45,638 nucleotides of DNA. Source: Acidobacteriota bacterium (GTDB taxonomy: Bacteria; Acidobacteriota; Thermoanaerobaculia; Thermoanaerobaculales; Thermoanaerobaculaceae). The notes beneath the pieces were generated by a model that saw only the letters and a list, made by a program, of their open reading frames with translations, was not told where the DNA came from and ran no database searches. The position numbers and the translations under genes were made by a program. The DNA lies in the NCBI GenBank assembly GCA_003133645.1, contig PKYI01000199.1, positions 1 to 45,638 on the forward strand, read 5' to 3'. Below, piece after piece: positions 1 to 9,153 of this stretch (positions are counted from its first letter, which is position 1; every line of letters starts with the position of its first letter).

Positions 1-155
1 TTGTCGTTGGCCTGCAGCGACGCCTGGATCACCGACGTGATCCCCGAGTCCGTATGCCGCGTCTCCTTGGGCACCATCGAGGAGGCGCACCCGGCAAGCG
101 CCAATACCCCGACACCCACCAAAGAACCCGCCACCACAACCAATCCACGCTTCAT
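1..155 (-). CDS. Putative lipoprotein, N-terminal part (runs off window)
   Basis: The minus-strand frame starts with ATG at 155-153, with an AAAGGA ribosome-binding site about 8 nt upstream, and is still open at base 1, so only 51 residues are visible. They form a lipoprotein signal: MKRG, a hydrophobic stretch, then the lipobox LAGC with the lipidated Cys at residue 23. The mature part begins ASSMVPKE and contains TDSGITSVIQ. The product should be anchored to a membrane after signal peptidase II cleavage. I do not recognise the family from this fragment. It is separated from the two-component operon on its right by about 220 bp without a gene. Confidence 0.7.
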   Translation of the reverse strand, partial: MKRGLVVVAGSLVGVGVLALAGCASSMVPKETRHTDSGITSVIQASLQAND

Positions 156-374
156 GAGATACCGTCCTTTCCCGAACATGGCTCCAACCTAGCCCTCCGA
201 TCCCCCATCCGGAAGAGCACTTACTACCCTGGAACACAGCCACGACGTGGGTAGAAACTACCTCTCCGGCGACCGCGATAGGTGAGATTTGTGGTGTGCG
301 ATAGGGTCGTTGCATGCCACGGCGACCCAGGGTTTTCGCGGTGGATCAGTCGGACCCGCCCAGCCTCCAGCTCG

Positions 375-1133
375 TCAGAGCAGCGGCCAGAGGCTCGCGA
401 AACCGGTGTGGCTGATCGGAACCTTCGTCCCGTCCTGAAGGACCGCGAGCCGGCTGTCCTTGCCGTAGCGCTCGATGCGCGCGATCTTCGCCACGTTCAC
501 GATGAACGAGCGGTGGACCCGCACGAAGCGGGCCGGGTCGAGCTGGGTGGCGAGTTCGGTGAGCGTCTGCTGCTTCGTGACCTCGCGGCCGCCGGAGCGC
601 AGGCACACGTAGTCGTCGCGCGCTTCGACCAGGTCCAGGGCATCCACCGGGATCACGTGAACCCGCCCACCTTCCCGTGCGACCAGGCGGGCCGGCCACG
701 TCCCCGGCGGCCGGCCGGCGGCTGTCACCTTGTCCAGCTCGGCCTCGCGCGGCTGGCCGATGCGCTGCCTGGCCCGCACCAGGGCTTCTTTGAGCCGGTC
801 CGGCGAAAAGGGCTTGAGAAGGTAGTCCACGGCGTGGACCTCGAACGCGCGCAGCGCAAACTCGTCGTACGCGGTCACGAACACGACCGCCACCTCGCGC
901 CCGAGCAGCTCGAGGACCTCGAAACCCGAAAGGCCGGGCATCTGGATGTCGAGCAGGAGGAGGGCAGGAGCAGTTGCCTCGACCGCATGGACGGCTTCGA
1001 AGCCGTTGGCGCACTCGGCGACGATCTCGACGTCGGGGAGCGCCGACAGGTACTCCCGCAGCAGCGAGCGCGCCGGCGCCTCATCATCCACGATCGCAAC
1101 GCGCAGCGTCCCGGGGGTCGTCTCGATCGCCAT
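375..1133 (-). CDS. LytTR-family DNA-binding response regulator
   Basis: This 252-residue protein has a receiver domain (about residues 10-130) and a C-terminal LytTR DNA-binding domain (about 150-252). The acidic pair is in IVDDE, the predicted phospho-acceptor is Asp62 in LLLLDIQMPG, and the receiver ends with the usual YLLKPF. The LytTR part carries FVRVHRSFIVNV, typical of the AlgR/LytR/BtsR class. It lies 22 bp downstream of a LytS-type kinase gene on the same strand, so the two should form a phosphorelay controlling transcription. Targets cannot be read from the sequence, although the membrane protein encoded first in the cluster suggests an envelope response. Confidence 0.93.
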   Translation of the reverse strand: MAIETTPGTLRVAIVDDEAPARSLLREYLSALPDVEIVAECANGFEAVHAVEATAPALLLLDIQMPGLSGFEVLELLGREVAVVFVTAYDEFALRAFEVHAVDYLLKPFSPDRLKEALVRARQRIGQPREAELDKVTAAGRPPGTWPARLVAREGGRVHVIPVDALDLVEARDDYVCLRSGGREVTKQQTLTELATQLDPARFVRVHRSFIVNVAKIARIERYGKDSRLAVLQDGTKVPISHTGFASLWPLL

Positions 1134-1155
1134 TGGCTTTGCGCCAGGATACGCC

Positions 1156-2217
1156 CTACGTGGCTGACGGCGGGGAGGCCGGCATCGTGAGCTCCACGCG
1201 GAACGTGCCCCCAGCCACCCTGGCGTCGAGGCTGGCGTCCTGGCCGTACAGCGCCGCCAGCCGCTGGCGCACGTTGGCCAGGCCCAGCCCGGAACCGCTT
1301 GGGGCCGGCGCGGCGCACGCCGGGTTCTCCACCGTCAGGTACAGGCGACCCCCGGAGCAGCGGCCGGCGATCCGCACGACCCCTCCTTGCACCAGCTGCG
1401 CGATCCCATGCCGGACCGCGTTCTCCACCAGCGGCTGCAGCACCAGCGCGGGAACCGCGCACGTTTCGGCCCCGCCGTCCACATCCCTCTCCACGCGGAG
1501 TCTCGGGCCGAACCTGACCCGCTCGATGCCGAGGTACCTCTCGGCGAGCCTCAGCTCCTCCGCCAGCGGAATCGTGGCGACCCCGCCGAGCCGCAGGCTC
1601 TCCCGCAGGAATTCGGCGAGCTCGAGGCACATCGTCCGCGCCGAAGTCGGCTCGGTGGCGATCAGCGAGCTGATGGCATTGAGGGTGTTGAACAGGAAGT
1701 GAGGGTCGATCTGGGCCCGCAGCGCGCGCAGCTCAGCCTCGCGGGCAGCGACCTCGAGCTGGAGGGCGTTCCTCTCCGCCTGCTGCGCCTCCTCGAACCC
1801 GATCAACAGGTAGTGAAGCGCCGCGCCGAGAACGTAGAGCACCACCCCAACGGCGAGCAGCACGACCACGAGACGCGGGAAGCGCTCGCCGACGCCCGCG
1901 AACGCCGGGAACTGTTCCAGGAAGACCACCCATGTGTCGGCGAGGAAGAGCCAGAGCATGGCCGAAAGGCCGGCGGCCGCCAGTTGCGTCACGACCACCC
2001 TGGCGAACGTCGCTTTCCGCAGCGGGGCGCTCTGGCAGGGGTACCACGCGGCCAGGCACATGAAGGCGTATACCACCGCGAGGGGTACGGCGACCACGGT
2101 CGCCTGCAGCCACGTCATGCCGCCGACCGCCAAGAGTCCGGCCAGCAGTCCCGCCAGCGGGACCCACCCTGCCAGGTACGGGCCGAGGCGGCCGCGGAAG
2201 GCTAGGATCGGGTGCAT
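1156..2217 (-). CDS. LytS/YehU-type sensor histidine kinase
   Basis: The 353-residue protein has an N-terminal region of about four membrane segments (residues 15-140), a short coiled linker rich in Glu and Ala (143-167), then a His_kinase domain whose phospho-acceptor is His173 in AQIDPHFLFNTLNAISS. The ATPase domain follows, with the N-box PLVENAVRHGI and a G-box around GSGLGLANVRQRL. This is the class that pairs with LytTR regulators, and the regulator gene lies 22 bp downstream. Only 3 bp separate its start from the preceding LiaF-like gene, so all three genes are probably one operon. No extracellular sensor domain is visible, so the signal may be sensed within the membrane. Confidence 0.93.
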   Translation of the reverse strand: MHPILAFRGRLGPYLAGWVPLAGLLAGLLAVGGMTWLQATVVAVPLAVVYAFMCLAAWYPCQSAPLRKATFARVVVTQLAAAGLSAMLWLFLADTWVVFLEQFPAFAGVGERFPRLVVVLLAVGVVLYVLGAALHYLLIGFEEAQQAERNALQLEVAAREAELRALRAQIDPHFLFNTLNAISSLIATEPTSARTMCLELAEFLRESLRLGGVATIPLAEELRLAERYLGIERVRFGPRLRVERDVDGGAETCAVPALVLQPLVENAVRHGIAQLVQGGVVRIAGRCSGGRLYLTVENPACAAPAPSGSGLGLANVRQRLAALYGQDASLDARVAGGTFRVELTMPASPPSAT

Positions 2218-2220
2218 GGC

Positions 2221-3003
2221 CTAGTTCTTGATCTCGACCCCGCCCATGATGGCGACGCCGGTCACGACGAGGACCTTGGAGCCGTCGCCGCCCGTCCGCG
2301 CCGTCTTGTCGTCGAAGCCGCCCAGAATCGGCGTCCCATGCACGGCGACCGTCCAGTCCTGCGGCACCTTGATCTCGATCCCGCCCCACATCGCGAACGT
2401 GTCGATCGTCGCCTGGCCGCCCCGGATCGAAGCCTGGCGCAGGTCGAGCTCGCACCCGCCCATGATCGCCGTAAGCGAGCCGCCGCGGAAGTCCTGCGAC
2501 ACGCTGCTGCGGCGGGAGGCCCCGAGCAGTGCGAAGCAGTCCACGGTCGCGCTGGCGTCGTCCGCAGGTGTCGTGGCGGATCCCTGGCCCGCCGCCGCTG
2601 CTGGCTGTGCACCCGGTGCCACCGTCTCTTCCCGCCCCAGCGTTGGCGAGTGCGCCCGCCAGCCACCCGGCCCGCCGACCGCCCGAAACACCATCGAGAT
2701 GCCGAGGAGGACGAGCAGGATCGGCCAGTAGCTCCACACGTCTTGCTGGATGACGCCGACGTTGAAGAGCAGGATCCACGCGCCCACAACGATCAGGACC
2801 ACGCCGAACCCCCGGCCGTGGCACGTGCGCGGTTGCAGCACCCGCCCCAGACCGACCGCGATCAGCACGACCGGCCAGTACTGCCAGAGCGAGCCGGCGT
2901 CGACGTACCCGAGCTTGTCGAGGGTGAACAGGATTCCCAACCCGATGATCAGGACCCCGAGGACCAGCCTCGGGGCGTTGTGGCGCATTCGTTCGTCTCC
3001 CAT
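2221..3003 (-). CDS. LiaI/LiaF-like membrane protein, first gene of two-component operon
   Basis: A GTG at 3024 is possible, but the ATG at 3003 has GAGGAGG 6 nt upstream and is preferred, giving 260 residues. Four hydrophobic segments in two pairs (about residues 10-45 and 60-105) resemble the LiaI/DUF5668 membrane domain. A low-complexity Ala/Pro/Gly linker follows, then a C-terminal beta-rich region with repeated IMGG and LGG motifs, as in the LiaF C-terminal domain (cell-wall-active antibiotic response, DUF2154). In Firmicutes LiaF modulates a membrane-stress two-component system. The 3-bp spacing to a LytS-type kinase suggests an analogous accessory role here, which is inference. Confidence 0.8.
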   Translation of the reverse strand: MGDERMRHNAPRLVLGVLIIGLGILFTLDKLGYVDAGSLWQYWPVVLIAVGLGRVLQPRTCHGRGFGVVLIVVGAWILLFNVGVIQQDVWSYWPILLVLLGISMVFRAVGGPGGWRAHSPTLGREETVAPGAQPAAAAGQGSATTPADDASATVDCFALLGASRRSSVSQDFRGGSLTAIMGGCELDLRQASIRGGQATIDTFAMWGGIEIKVPQDWTVAVHGTPILGGFDDKTARTGGDGSKVLVVTGVAIMGGVEIKN

Positions 3004-3420
3004 CTCCGCCTCCTCGACCGGCACCGCACAGCGTGTGCCGCTCTCGTCTCACCATACGCCCGGTCGGTCCGCGGGTTTGCGGTTTCCCGGCCAACGGTGG
3101 TCCCCCACCGGTGAACGGCGGCTGGCCGGCTCTTCTCGAAGGCTTTGGCCGGTGCCCTTCCGCACGTCCGGCCCCCCGGGCGCCCTCCACTCGGCGCGAT
3201 CACCTATGCCCCGGCCAGGCCTATGCGCCGGTCCCCTAAAGAAGGTGAGATGGTGATATCTGGTGCCGATACGCCAAGGTTTCTGGCGGAGGTCCACGGA
3301 CACAGCGGTCGGCGCATATCTCGACTGCGGGGTTCTCGACCACGGACAAGGCCGGGAAGCGGGCTACGGGGGCTCCACCCACGGTTGGCCCTCGCTCCCG
3401 GACACGCCTTTGCGGCCGAC
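3004..3420. other. Intergenic region, about 417 bp
   Basis: No supported gene. The region separates the start of the LiaF-like operon from the 3' end of the radical SAM gene, so it should contain the operon promoter and possibly a terminator. I could not pick out either with confidence. Frames crossing it on both strands have the Arg/Pro-rich composition of noncoding GC-rich DNA. Confidence 0.5.
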
Positions 3421-4926
3421 TCACATGCGATATCGGGTGACGATGGTCCGGGGCTGGTAGACGTTCCGCCCGGCTTCCACGCGGCGGGCCTCCCTTGCCG
3501 CAAAAGCCCGCACCACCTGGGACTGGGCGTGCTGCTTGAGCGTCATCGGACCGAACACATCGTTGTACTCGGCCGTGACCCGTGCAACGAGGTCGCGGCT
3601 GGCCTCGTTGTGGGCGTGATGCTTGGCCGCCGCGAGGAACGGGCGGAACTTGCTCGCCCGTCGCCGGAGCGACTCGCGTCGCCGCGCGATGATGGGATCG
3701 CCGGAGCCGTCCAGGGTTCGGTAGCCACGAACGAGCGTCTCGTACATCCGGATGAGCGACGGGCCCAGGGTGTCGTACTCGTAGCGGAACGCTTCGGCGA
3801 GGAGGCGCTCCGACTCCTCCCGTGTGAAGTGGGGGTGCCGGAACCAGATCCGCCCCTGGCCGTGCCACTCCTGGTACGGAACGTCCTTCATGATGCGGCC
3901 TTCCGCGCTGTACTTGCGGAAGATCGGCGAGTTCGGCGCAGGCCCGAGCTGCATGAACTGAACGAGGTCTGGCTCCAGGCCGACGGTGAACCGGATGTCT
4001 TCCCAGAGTGAATCGTGGTCGTGCTGGTCCAGGAACAGGATCGCGGAGGTCAGCACCAGGATCCCGTGACTGCGGAGCTCGCTCACGAGGCTCGGAAAAT
4101 CGACGCCGCGGTTCTTGGCGAAGATCTCGAACTTCGACTCCACGCCGAGCCAGACGCTGATGACACCGAGCCGCAGGAGGAAGTTGATGCCCACCTTACT
4201 GATGTTCTCGGCCGAGCTGAAGATGCTGAAACGGTACGCCTTCCCGTGCTTGGCCATGAGGTCCGCCAGTTCGTAGGCGCGCTCCGGATATTTGAGGAAG
4301 TTCTCGTCCATGACGTAGAACTTGCGGAAGCCAAGGGCCTTCTCGATCGCCACACAGACGTCGAACATGTCCTGGCCGGTCTCGAGATACGGGACGTACT
4401 TGTTGCCAAAGAAATTGCTTGGGAGGCAGAAGAAGCAGGCGTTCGGGCACCCGAGTCCCGGCGTGAGGTGGCCGGCGCTGTCGGTCACGGGAACTCCCAT
4501 GATCCGCCCGCCGAACGAGTCGGCAAGGATCGGGTGCTTGATCGGTCGGTCGGGATCCTCGCCGAAAAAACCCCGCAGCCACCGCACCCCCTCGCCGACA
4601 CACACCTCGTCGTGGGGAATCTCGCCCGCTACCTCCGGCAGCGGCGTTCCGTGGCCGCCGAGCACGATCTTCGAACGCGGTGAGTGGCCCCGCACCAGCT
4701 CGGCCATCCTCTTGGCTCGGAGGAAGTTCGGGACGATGAACGAGATGCCGACGACGTCGTACCCTTGCCGCAGCTCCTCGACGAAGCGTGCCTCGCTGGG
4801 GAAGTCGAGGATGGTGGTCGGCGGCGAGATGTTCTGGGCGAGGAAATGGAGTCCGAAGCTCGGGTGGAACATGCGGATGGAGAAGCCCCCCTGCTCGTGG
4901 GTGACTTGGTTATGGAAGAGCTCCAT
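3421..4926 (-). CDS. B12-binding-domain radical SAM protein
   Basis: The 501-residue protein has an N-terminal cobalamin-binding-like domain (about 40-125, with GYDVVGISF and KIVLGGHGTP) and a radical SAM core whose iron-sulfur ligands are Cys160, Cys164 and Cys167 in GCPNACFFC (CxxxCxxC). The cobalamin domain lacks the DxHxxG histidine ligand, as in many members of the class. A C-terminal extension of about 150 residues has no motif I recognise. The substrate is unknown; relatives include methyltransferases and oxidative enzymes of secondary metabolism. The frame is open 25 codons further upstream without a start codon, so ATG 4926 is the first usable start. It stands alone, just downstream of a peptidase relic. 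Confidence 0.85.
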   Translation of the reverse strand: MELFHNQVTHEQGGFSIRMFHPSFGLHFLAQNISPPTTILDFPSEARFVEELRQGYDVVGISFIVPNFLRAKRMAELVRGHSPRSKIVLGGHGTPLPEVAGEIPHDEVCVGEGVRWLRGFFGEDPDRPIKHPILADSFGGRIMGVPVTDSAGHLTPGLGCPNACFFCLPSNFFGNKYVPYLETGQDMFDVCVAIEKALGFRKFYVMDENFLKYPERAYELADLMAKHGKAYRFSIFSSAENISKVGINFLLRLGVISVWLGVESKFEIFAKNRGVDFPSLVSELRSHGILVLTSAILFLDQHDHDSLWEDIRFTVGLEPDLVQFMQLGPAPNSPIFRKYSAEGRIMKDVPYQEWHGQGRIWFRHPHFTREESERLLAEAFRYEYDTLGPSLIRMYETLVRGYRTLDGSGDPIIARRRESLRRRASKFRPFLAAAKHHAHNEASRDLVARVTAEYNDVFGPMTLKQHAQSQVVRAFAAREARRVEAGRNVYQPRTIVTRYRM

Positions 4927-4948
4927 GCGGCAGCTCTTCTGGCCGTAC

Positions 4949-5095
4949 TCGTGCGAGCAGCAAGGCGGTGGCGAGAGCGAGGCGCGTCACGCGCTGTATC
5001 TCGGTAGCGTCGAGCGTCTCAGGAGTGTCGCAGGGCTCGTGGCAGGCACGGAAGGAGCTGCCGAAGAAGCGGAGCCAGGGGCCACCGGCACGGGC
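4949..5095 (-). pseudogene. Relic of an M28 peptidase C-terminus
   Basis: The 49 codons in this frame match the last part of the intact M28 peptidase at 5706-7331: ARAGGPWLRFFGSSF here against ARAGVPFVRFFGNFF there, then HEP.DTP.TLDAT and RLA.ATA.LLA. The conserved metal-region His of HEPGDTP is kept (HEPCDTP). There is no start codon, and the rest of a roughly 540-residue enzyme is missing. The frame continues only 12 codons past the homology before stopping. The copy has diverged, so it is an old duplication or the end of a former tandem gene, now lying 22 bp upstream of the radical SAM gene. Confidence 0.75.
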
Positions 5096-5127
5096 GGCCC
5101 CTGCCCCTGACGCGCGAAGCCTGCCTC

Positions 5128-5514
5128 CTACTCCTTGCCGGTGAGAACGACGTGGGTTTCCCTGGCCGTCGAGACCCCGACCAGGAAGCCGTCTTCGCCG
5201 GGAATGTGGACTTCGGAGAGGACAGCCGTGCCGTTCAGGATCTTGTCGAAGACGATCTTGGGTTGCTTGGCGCCGGTGTCCGCGAGCCGCTCGATCACCG
5301 GGACCAGGACCGTCACGCCGGTGCCCTTGACGACCAGCTTGGTCTGGCCGGCTTCCGCCAGGATCTGGTACTGGCCGGCCGGCATCTCCTTGTCCTTGAC
5401 CATGAAGCTGAACGGAATGTTCACCGAGATCGCCCCTGACGCCCAAGCCGTGCTCACCGCCAGTCCGAGCGCAAGGACACCAACCGCTACCGCCGTTACG
5501 ATCTGCTTTCTCAT
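5128..5514 (-). CDS. Small secreted protein, acidobacterial type
   Basis: The start is ATG 5514, with GGGGGAG about 5 nt upstream. The 128-residue product begins with a clear Sec signal peptide (MRKQIV, hydrophobic core, cleavage near AWA-SG). The mature part carries IPFSFMVKDKEMPAGQYQI and later KIVFDKILNG. I associate this arrangement with a family of small secreted proteins abundant in Acidobacteriota; no biochemical role is known to me. It reads as a single beta-rich domain. It lies between the peptidase relic and the intact M28 peptidase, with about 190 bp upstream for its own promoter. Confidence 0.85.
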   Translation of the reverse strand: MRKQIVTAVAVGVLALGLAVSTAWASGAISVNIPFSFMVKDKEMPAGQYQILAEAGQTKLVVKGTGVTVLVPVIERLADTGAKQPKIVFDKILNGTAVLSEVHIPGEDGFLVGVSTARETHVVLTGKE

Positions 5515-5705
5515 ACGACTCCCCCTTAGTGGGTTCGCCCACCCGGTCCACTGCTCGCCGTCCGATTCAGCCAACCCGGGACTAATGAAACTGTATCTTT
5601 GTCGCAAGAACACGGAGGCGGGCCGGCATATTCCGGTGTTCGCCGGGCGCTCGCAGCCCCACCCGGGGAAGGGAGTGGCGGGAGGACAACCGCGCCGGCA
5701 TCCGG

Positions 5706-7331
5706 TTAGCGGTCGGCGAGCAGCCAGGCGGTCGCGAACGCCAGGCGCGCCACGCGCTGCACCTGGGTCGCGTCGAGCGTGTCCGGGGTGTCGCCGGGCT
5801 CGTGGTAGGCGGGGAAGAAGTTGCCGAAGAAGCGAACGAACGGTACACCGGCGCGGGCGAAGTCGCGGTAGTCGGAACCGCCGCTCTTGCCGTCGGTGTG
5901 GTCGAGGTGGAGGGCGAGCCCGGTCATCCCTGCGGCGCGGCGCAGCGCCGCCGCGATCGCCGGGGCGTCGAGCGGCAAGCCCGGCTCGACGAAGTCGGCC
6001 GGCTTGACCTTGGCGAGGAACTCCTCGCCGTCCGGCAGGCGCGAGTCGGTCACCAGCTTCCGAATCTCCTCGGCCGACCAGGGGTGGCCGATCATGTCGA
6101 GGTTCAAGTAGGCGGCGGTGCGATCGAGCGGCCAGAGCGGGTGGCGGACCCAATAGCCGGAGCCGAACTTGCCCTCCTCCTCGCCGGTCCAGAACGCGAA
6201 CACCAGCGTGCGCTTCGGCCGCTCGGGCGCGGCCGCGAACGCCTTGGCGATCTCGAGCACCGAGGCGACGCCGGAGGCGTTGTCGTCGGCGCCCGGGTAG
6301 ATTGTTTCGCCGACCTTGCCGAGGTGGTCCATGTGGGCGCCGATCACCACCGCCTCGTCGCGCAGCTTTGGGTCGGCGCCGGCGATGACGCCGATCACGT
6401 TGCGGCTCGCGACCGCGCGCTCGCTCCCGGTGATACGGACGGTGACGGACACGCCCGGCAGGGCGCGCGGCGCTGTCTGACCCGCCGGATCGCCGCCCGC
6501 CAGGAGCGCGTCCGCGACGGCGCGCGACACGCGCACCAGCGGCGGCGCCGCGGCCGACGCGTCCGCCTCGAACGGAAGGAAGAACGCCGCCTGCGGCGGC
6601 TCCTTCGCGAGGATGCCGGCCGGGAAGTCGCCGTCCTCGACCGCGAGCACCGCGGCCGCGCCCAGCGCCCGCGCGGTTTCGAGCTTCGCCGCCCAGCGCT
6701 CGCGCGGTTCCGTCGCGCTGTACTTCTCCACCAGCTCCGGCGTCCGCCACTCGGCGCCGGCCGGCGCGCCGGCGAGCACGAGCACGAACTTGCCGCGCAC
6801 GTCGAGCCCCTCGTAGTCGTCGCGGCCGAGCTTGAGCTCGCGGATCCCGTAGGAGGAGAAGACGACGCCCGCCGTCAGCGCGCCCGGCGCGACTTCCGGG
6901 AGGATGCAATCCACCCCGGAGCGGAACGTGCGGCTGGCGGTCCCGCCCGCGGCCGTGCGCTCGACCGTCACCTCGCCCGCGAGATCGGTGACCTCGCGCA
7001 CCGGCACCGCCTGGAAGTACCCGCCATCGGCCAGCGGCGGGATCCCGGCGAGCGCCAACGTCGCGGCGGCATACTCCGCCGCGGCGTCGAGTCCGCGGCT
7101 GCCGAGGCCGCGCCCCTCCAGAGCAGGGGAGGCGAGGAAGCCGACGTGCGCGGCGAGCGCCGACGCCTTGATGCCGGCGAGCGCTGTGGCGAGAGGCGTA
7201 GGCAGCGGCTGCGCCGGCTGGGCGCTGATGAAATCGTCGGCGACGGGGGTCGGCTTCGGCGCCTGGCCGCGCGCGGCGGCGGACAGGGCGGCGGCGAGGA
7301 CCAGGCTCAGCGGCAGGGTCAGTCGTCGCAT
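5706..7331 (-). CDS. Secreted M28-family metallopeptidase with PA domain
   Basis: A 541-residue zinc aminopeptidase-type enzyme. A signal peptide (MRRLTLPLS to about residue 22) sends it out of the cytoplasm. A protease-associated (PA) domain occupies about residues 110-270, inserted before the catalytic core. The core shows the two-metal ligands in order: GAHMDHLG (His and Asp), GADDNASG (bridging Asp), EEEGKFGS (catalytic Glu and ligand Glu), LDMIG (Asp) and the final His in YHEPGDTP. All are intact, so it should be active on N-terminal residues of peptides or related substrates. It is 12 bp downstream of an M14 peptidase gene on the same strand, suggesting a shared transcript for extracellular protein use. 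Confidence 0.93.
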   Translation of the reverse strand: MRRLTLPLSLVLAAALSAAARGQAPKPTPVADDFISAQPAQPLPTPLATALAGIKASALAAHVGFLASPALEGRGLGSRGLDAAAEYAAATLALAGIPPLADGGYFQAVPVREVTDLAGEVTVERTAAGGTASRTFRSGVDCILPEVAPGALTAGVVFSSYGIRELKLGRDDYEGLDVRGKFVLVLAGAPAGAEWRTPELVEKYSATEPRERWAAKLETARALGAAAVLAVEDGDFPAGILAKEPPQAAFFLPFEADASAAAPPLVRVSRAVADALLAGGDPAGQTAPRALPGVSVTVRITGSERAVASRNVIGVIAGADPKLRDEAVVIGAHMDHLGKVGETIYPGADDNASGVASVLEIAKAFAAAPERPKRTLVFAFWTGEEEGKFGSGYWVRHPLWPLDRTAAYLNLDMIGHPWSAEEIRKLVTDSRLPDGEEFLAKVKPADFVEPGLPLDAPAIAAALRRAAGMTGLALHLDHTDGKSGGSDYRDFARAGVPFVRFFGNFFPAYHEPGDTPDTLDATQVQRVARLAFATAWLLADR

Positions 7332-7343
7332 GGCGGACCTCGC

Positions 7344-8846
7344 CTAGTTGGCGCTCGCGCGCACGACGCGCAGCACCGGCAGCGGCTTCCCGGGCGTCAC
7401 CAGCGCGCGGAACCGCGGGTACTGGTACGGCCCGTACATCGCGGCCGGCTCGAGCACGAGTGCGGCCCGCACCGCCGCCTCGCCCGCGAGCGGCACCCAG
7501 AGCGTCCCGGCGGGAAGCTCCCGCGGCGCCGCGGCCTCGCGGCGGACGATCTGCCGCCCCTCGTAGCGCGAGTAGACGTCGTCGAAGTCGTCCTCGATGC
7601 GCAGCAAGGTGCACGCCTCGGCGGTGACGGTCCGCGCCGCCGTCAGCTCCTCGTACGGGATCCCCTGGCGCTCGAGCAACAGCTTGAACGCCGCGGCGGA
7701 GCGCGGCTCGATCGCGTAGGCGAGCGGCGTCGGCACCGCGGACTTCACCGCCATCACCGTCATCATGTTCGGGGTCGGGATCTCGAGCACGCGCCCGGTG
7801 GCGGCCTCGACGACGGGGAACTTCGTGATCGTCATCCCCGGGTTGACCCAGAGGTAGTTCGTCGGGATGAACGCAGGCAGCGGGCGATTGCGGGCCTGCT
7901 CGACCGCCGCCAGGTCTTCGGCGCGGTGGCCATCGCCGTTGACGAACCGCCAGAACAGCACGAGGTACGCGTCCACCCGCCGGGCGAGGTCGGGGGCCGG
8001 CGGCGCATTGGCGTGCATGACCGCCGACTCGATGATGAACGAGAGCCCGCCGTACATGCCGACTGCGTTGAGGCCGCCGTCGATGTCGGGCGCGGAGTGG
8101 CGCTGCTCCTCGTCCGGCGGCATTCCGCCCACCGAGTAGCGCAGGAACGGGTGCCCGGCCGCGGCCTCGGCCGCCGCCGACTCGTCCACCCAGCGCTGCG
8201 AAGCCGCGATCACCGCGGGGTCGAACAGCGGGTTGTTGACCCCGTCCATCGTGATGTCGGGGTACGCGATCCACCCGCGCGCGCGGCGCTCGTCGGAGTC
8301 GCGGCCGAACTCGTGGCAGTCCACGGCCAGGGTCGGCCGCACGCGGCGCACGACGCGGTAGAGCGCCTGCGTCTCCGGCTGCTCGAGCACGATGTGGTCG
8401 CGGTTGAGATCGGCGCCGGCGCCGTTCCTGCGCGTGCCGGCCTCGCCGCCGTCCGGGTTCATCATCGGCATGATCCAGAGGTCCACGTCGGCGGGCAGCC
8501 GCTCCGGCTTGGCCGCGATGGCGCGGATCATGTAGAGGAGGGCGACCTTGCCGGCGGGCTCGTCGCCGTGCTGCTGCGCGTAGAACAGGATCCGGAACGA
8601 AGGCGCCGTGCCCCGTACCGCGTGTACCAGGTAGACCGAGCGGCCCTTCGTGGTCGTGCCTTCCACCGACACGCTGATCGGCCCCTTGCCGTTCACGCTC
8701 GCCAGGAACGCGGACATTTCGTCGTAGGAGATCGTCTTCGTAAGCGCGCGATGGTCGTCGGAGAAGGCGGCGGGGGTTTGCGCCCGGGCCGCGAGCGGGA
8801 CCAGCGCGAGGCCGGCCAGCCACAAGCGCGCGATCGGGAAGGTCAT
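7344..8846 (-). CDS. Secreted M14-family zinc carboxypeptidase
   Basis: The start is ATG 8846, with AAGGAG 6 nt upstream; the frame is open further upstream but that part is not protein-like. The 500-residue product has a signal peptide (MTFPIARLWLAGLALVPLAARA). The zinc site is visible as QQHGDEPAG (HxxE) with a downstream DCHEFG His, plus the substrate-binding stretch MNPDGGEAGTRRNGAGADLNRD. It should hydrolyse C-terminal residues or related amide bonds outside the cytoplasm. It is the first gene of a likely operon with the M28 peptidase and is transcribed divergently from the malic enzyme gene. Confidence 0.92.
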   Translation of the reverse strand: MTFPIARLWLAGLALVPLAARAQTPAAFSDDHRALTKTISYDEMSAFLASVNGKGPISVSVEGTTTKGRSVYLVHAVRGTAPSFRILFYAQQHGDEPAGKVALLYMIRAIAAKPERLPADVDLWIMPMMNPDGGEAGTRRNGAGADLNRDHIVLEQPETQALYRVVRRVRPTLAVDCHEFGRDSDERRARGWIAYPDITMDGVNNPLFDPAVIAASQRWVDESAAAEAAAGHPFLRYSVGGMPPDEEQRHSAPDIDGGLNAVGMYGGLSFIIESAVMHANAPPAPDLARRVDAYLVLFWRFVNGDGHRAEDLAAVEQARNRPLPAFIPTNYLWVNPGMTITKFPVVEAATGRVLEIPTPNMMTVMAVKSAVPTPLAYAIEPRSAAAFKLLLERQGIPYEELTAARTVTAEACTLLRIEDDFDDVYSRYEGRQIVRREAAAPRELPAGTLWVPLAGEAAVRAALVLEPAAMYGPYQYPRFRALVTPGKPLPVLRVVRASAN

Positions 8847-9153
8847 GTCGGGCTCCTTGCGTGAGGCATCCGGCGAGGGCCATCTCGCGTGTGCGACCCC
8901 TGTCGCGCCGCGGCCTCGCGTCGCGCGCCAGCTTTGCAGACTCGCGCCCGACAATCAACCCGGGGGTCGCGCCCCACATTGAAACAGCGTCGCGTCTCGC
9001 TTGTGCCCTGCGGTACGGGAAATCGTAGAGGTCCGAAGAAGGTACGGAAGGGCGCCGCGCCGGGTTGCGGTAGGCTGGCAATTGTGCGGCGGCAGTTGTA
9101 TGATGCGCTTGTGAAGAAATTGCGCTTGCATTTTGAGAAAGGCGAGGTAGAAC
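8847..9153. promoter_or_regulatory. Divergent promoter region between peptidase operon and malic enzyme
   Basis: This 307-bp region separates two divergent genes, so both promoters must lie here. On the plus strand a good -10 match, TATGAT, sits at 9099-9104, about 50 bp before the malic enzyme ATG; its -35 is poor. The malic enzyme ribosome site is GGCGAGG just before 9154. I saw no convincing -10 for the peptidase side. The region is noticeably more AT-rich towards 9090-9153. Confidence 0.5.

Noticed and set aside
5802-8864. A plus-strand frame of 1020 codons
   Set aside because: It is the mirror of the M28 and M14 peptidase genes, is Arg/His/Val-rich without motifs, and has no ribosome site.
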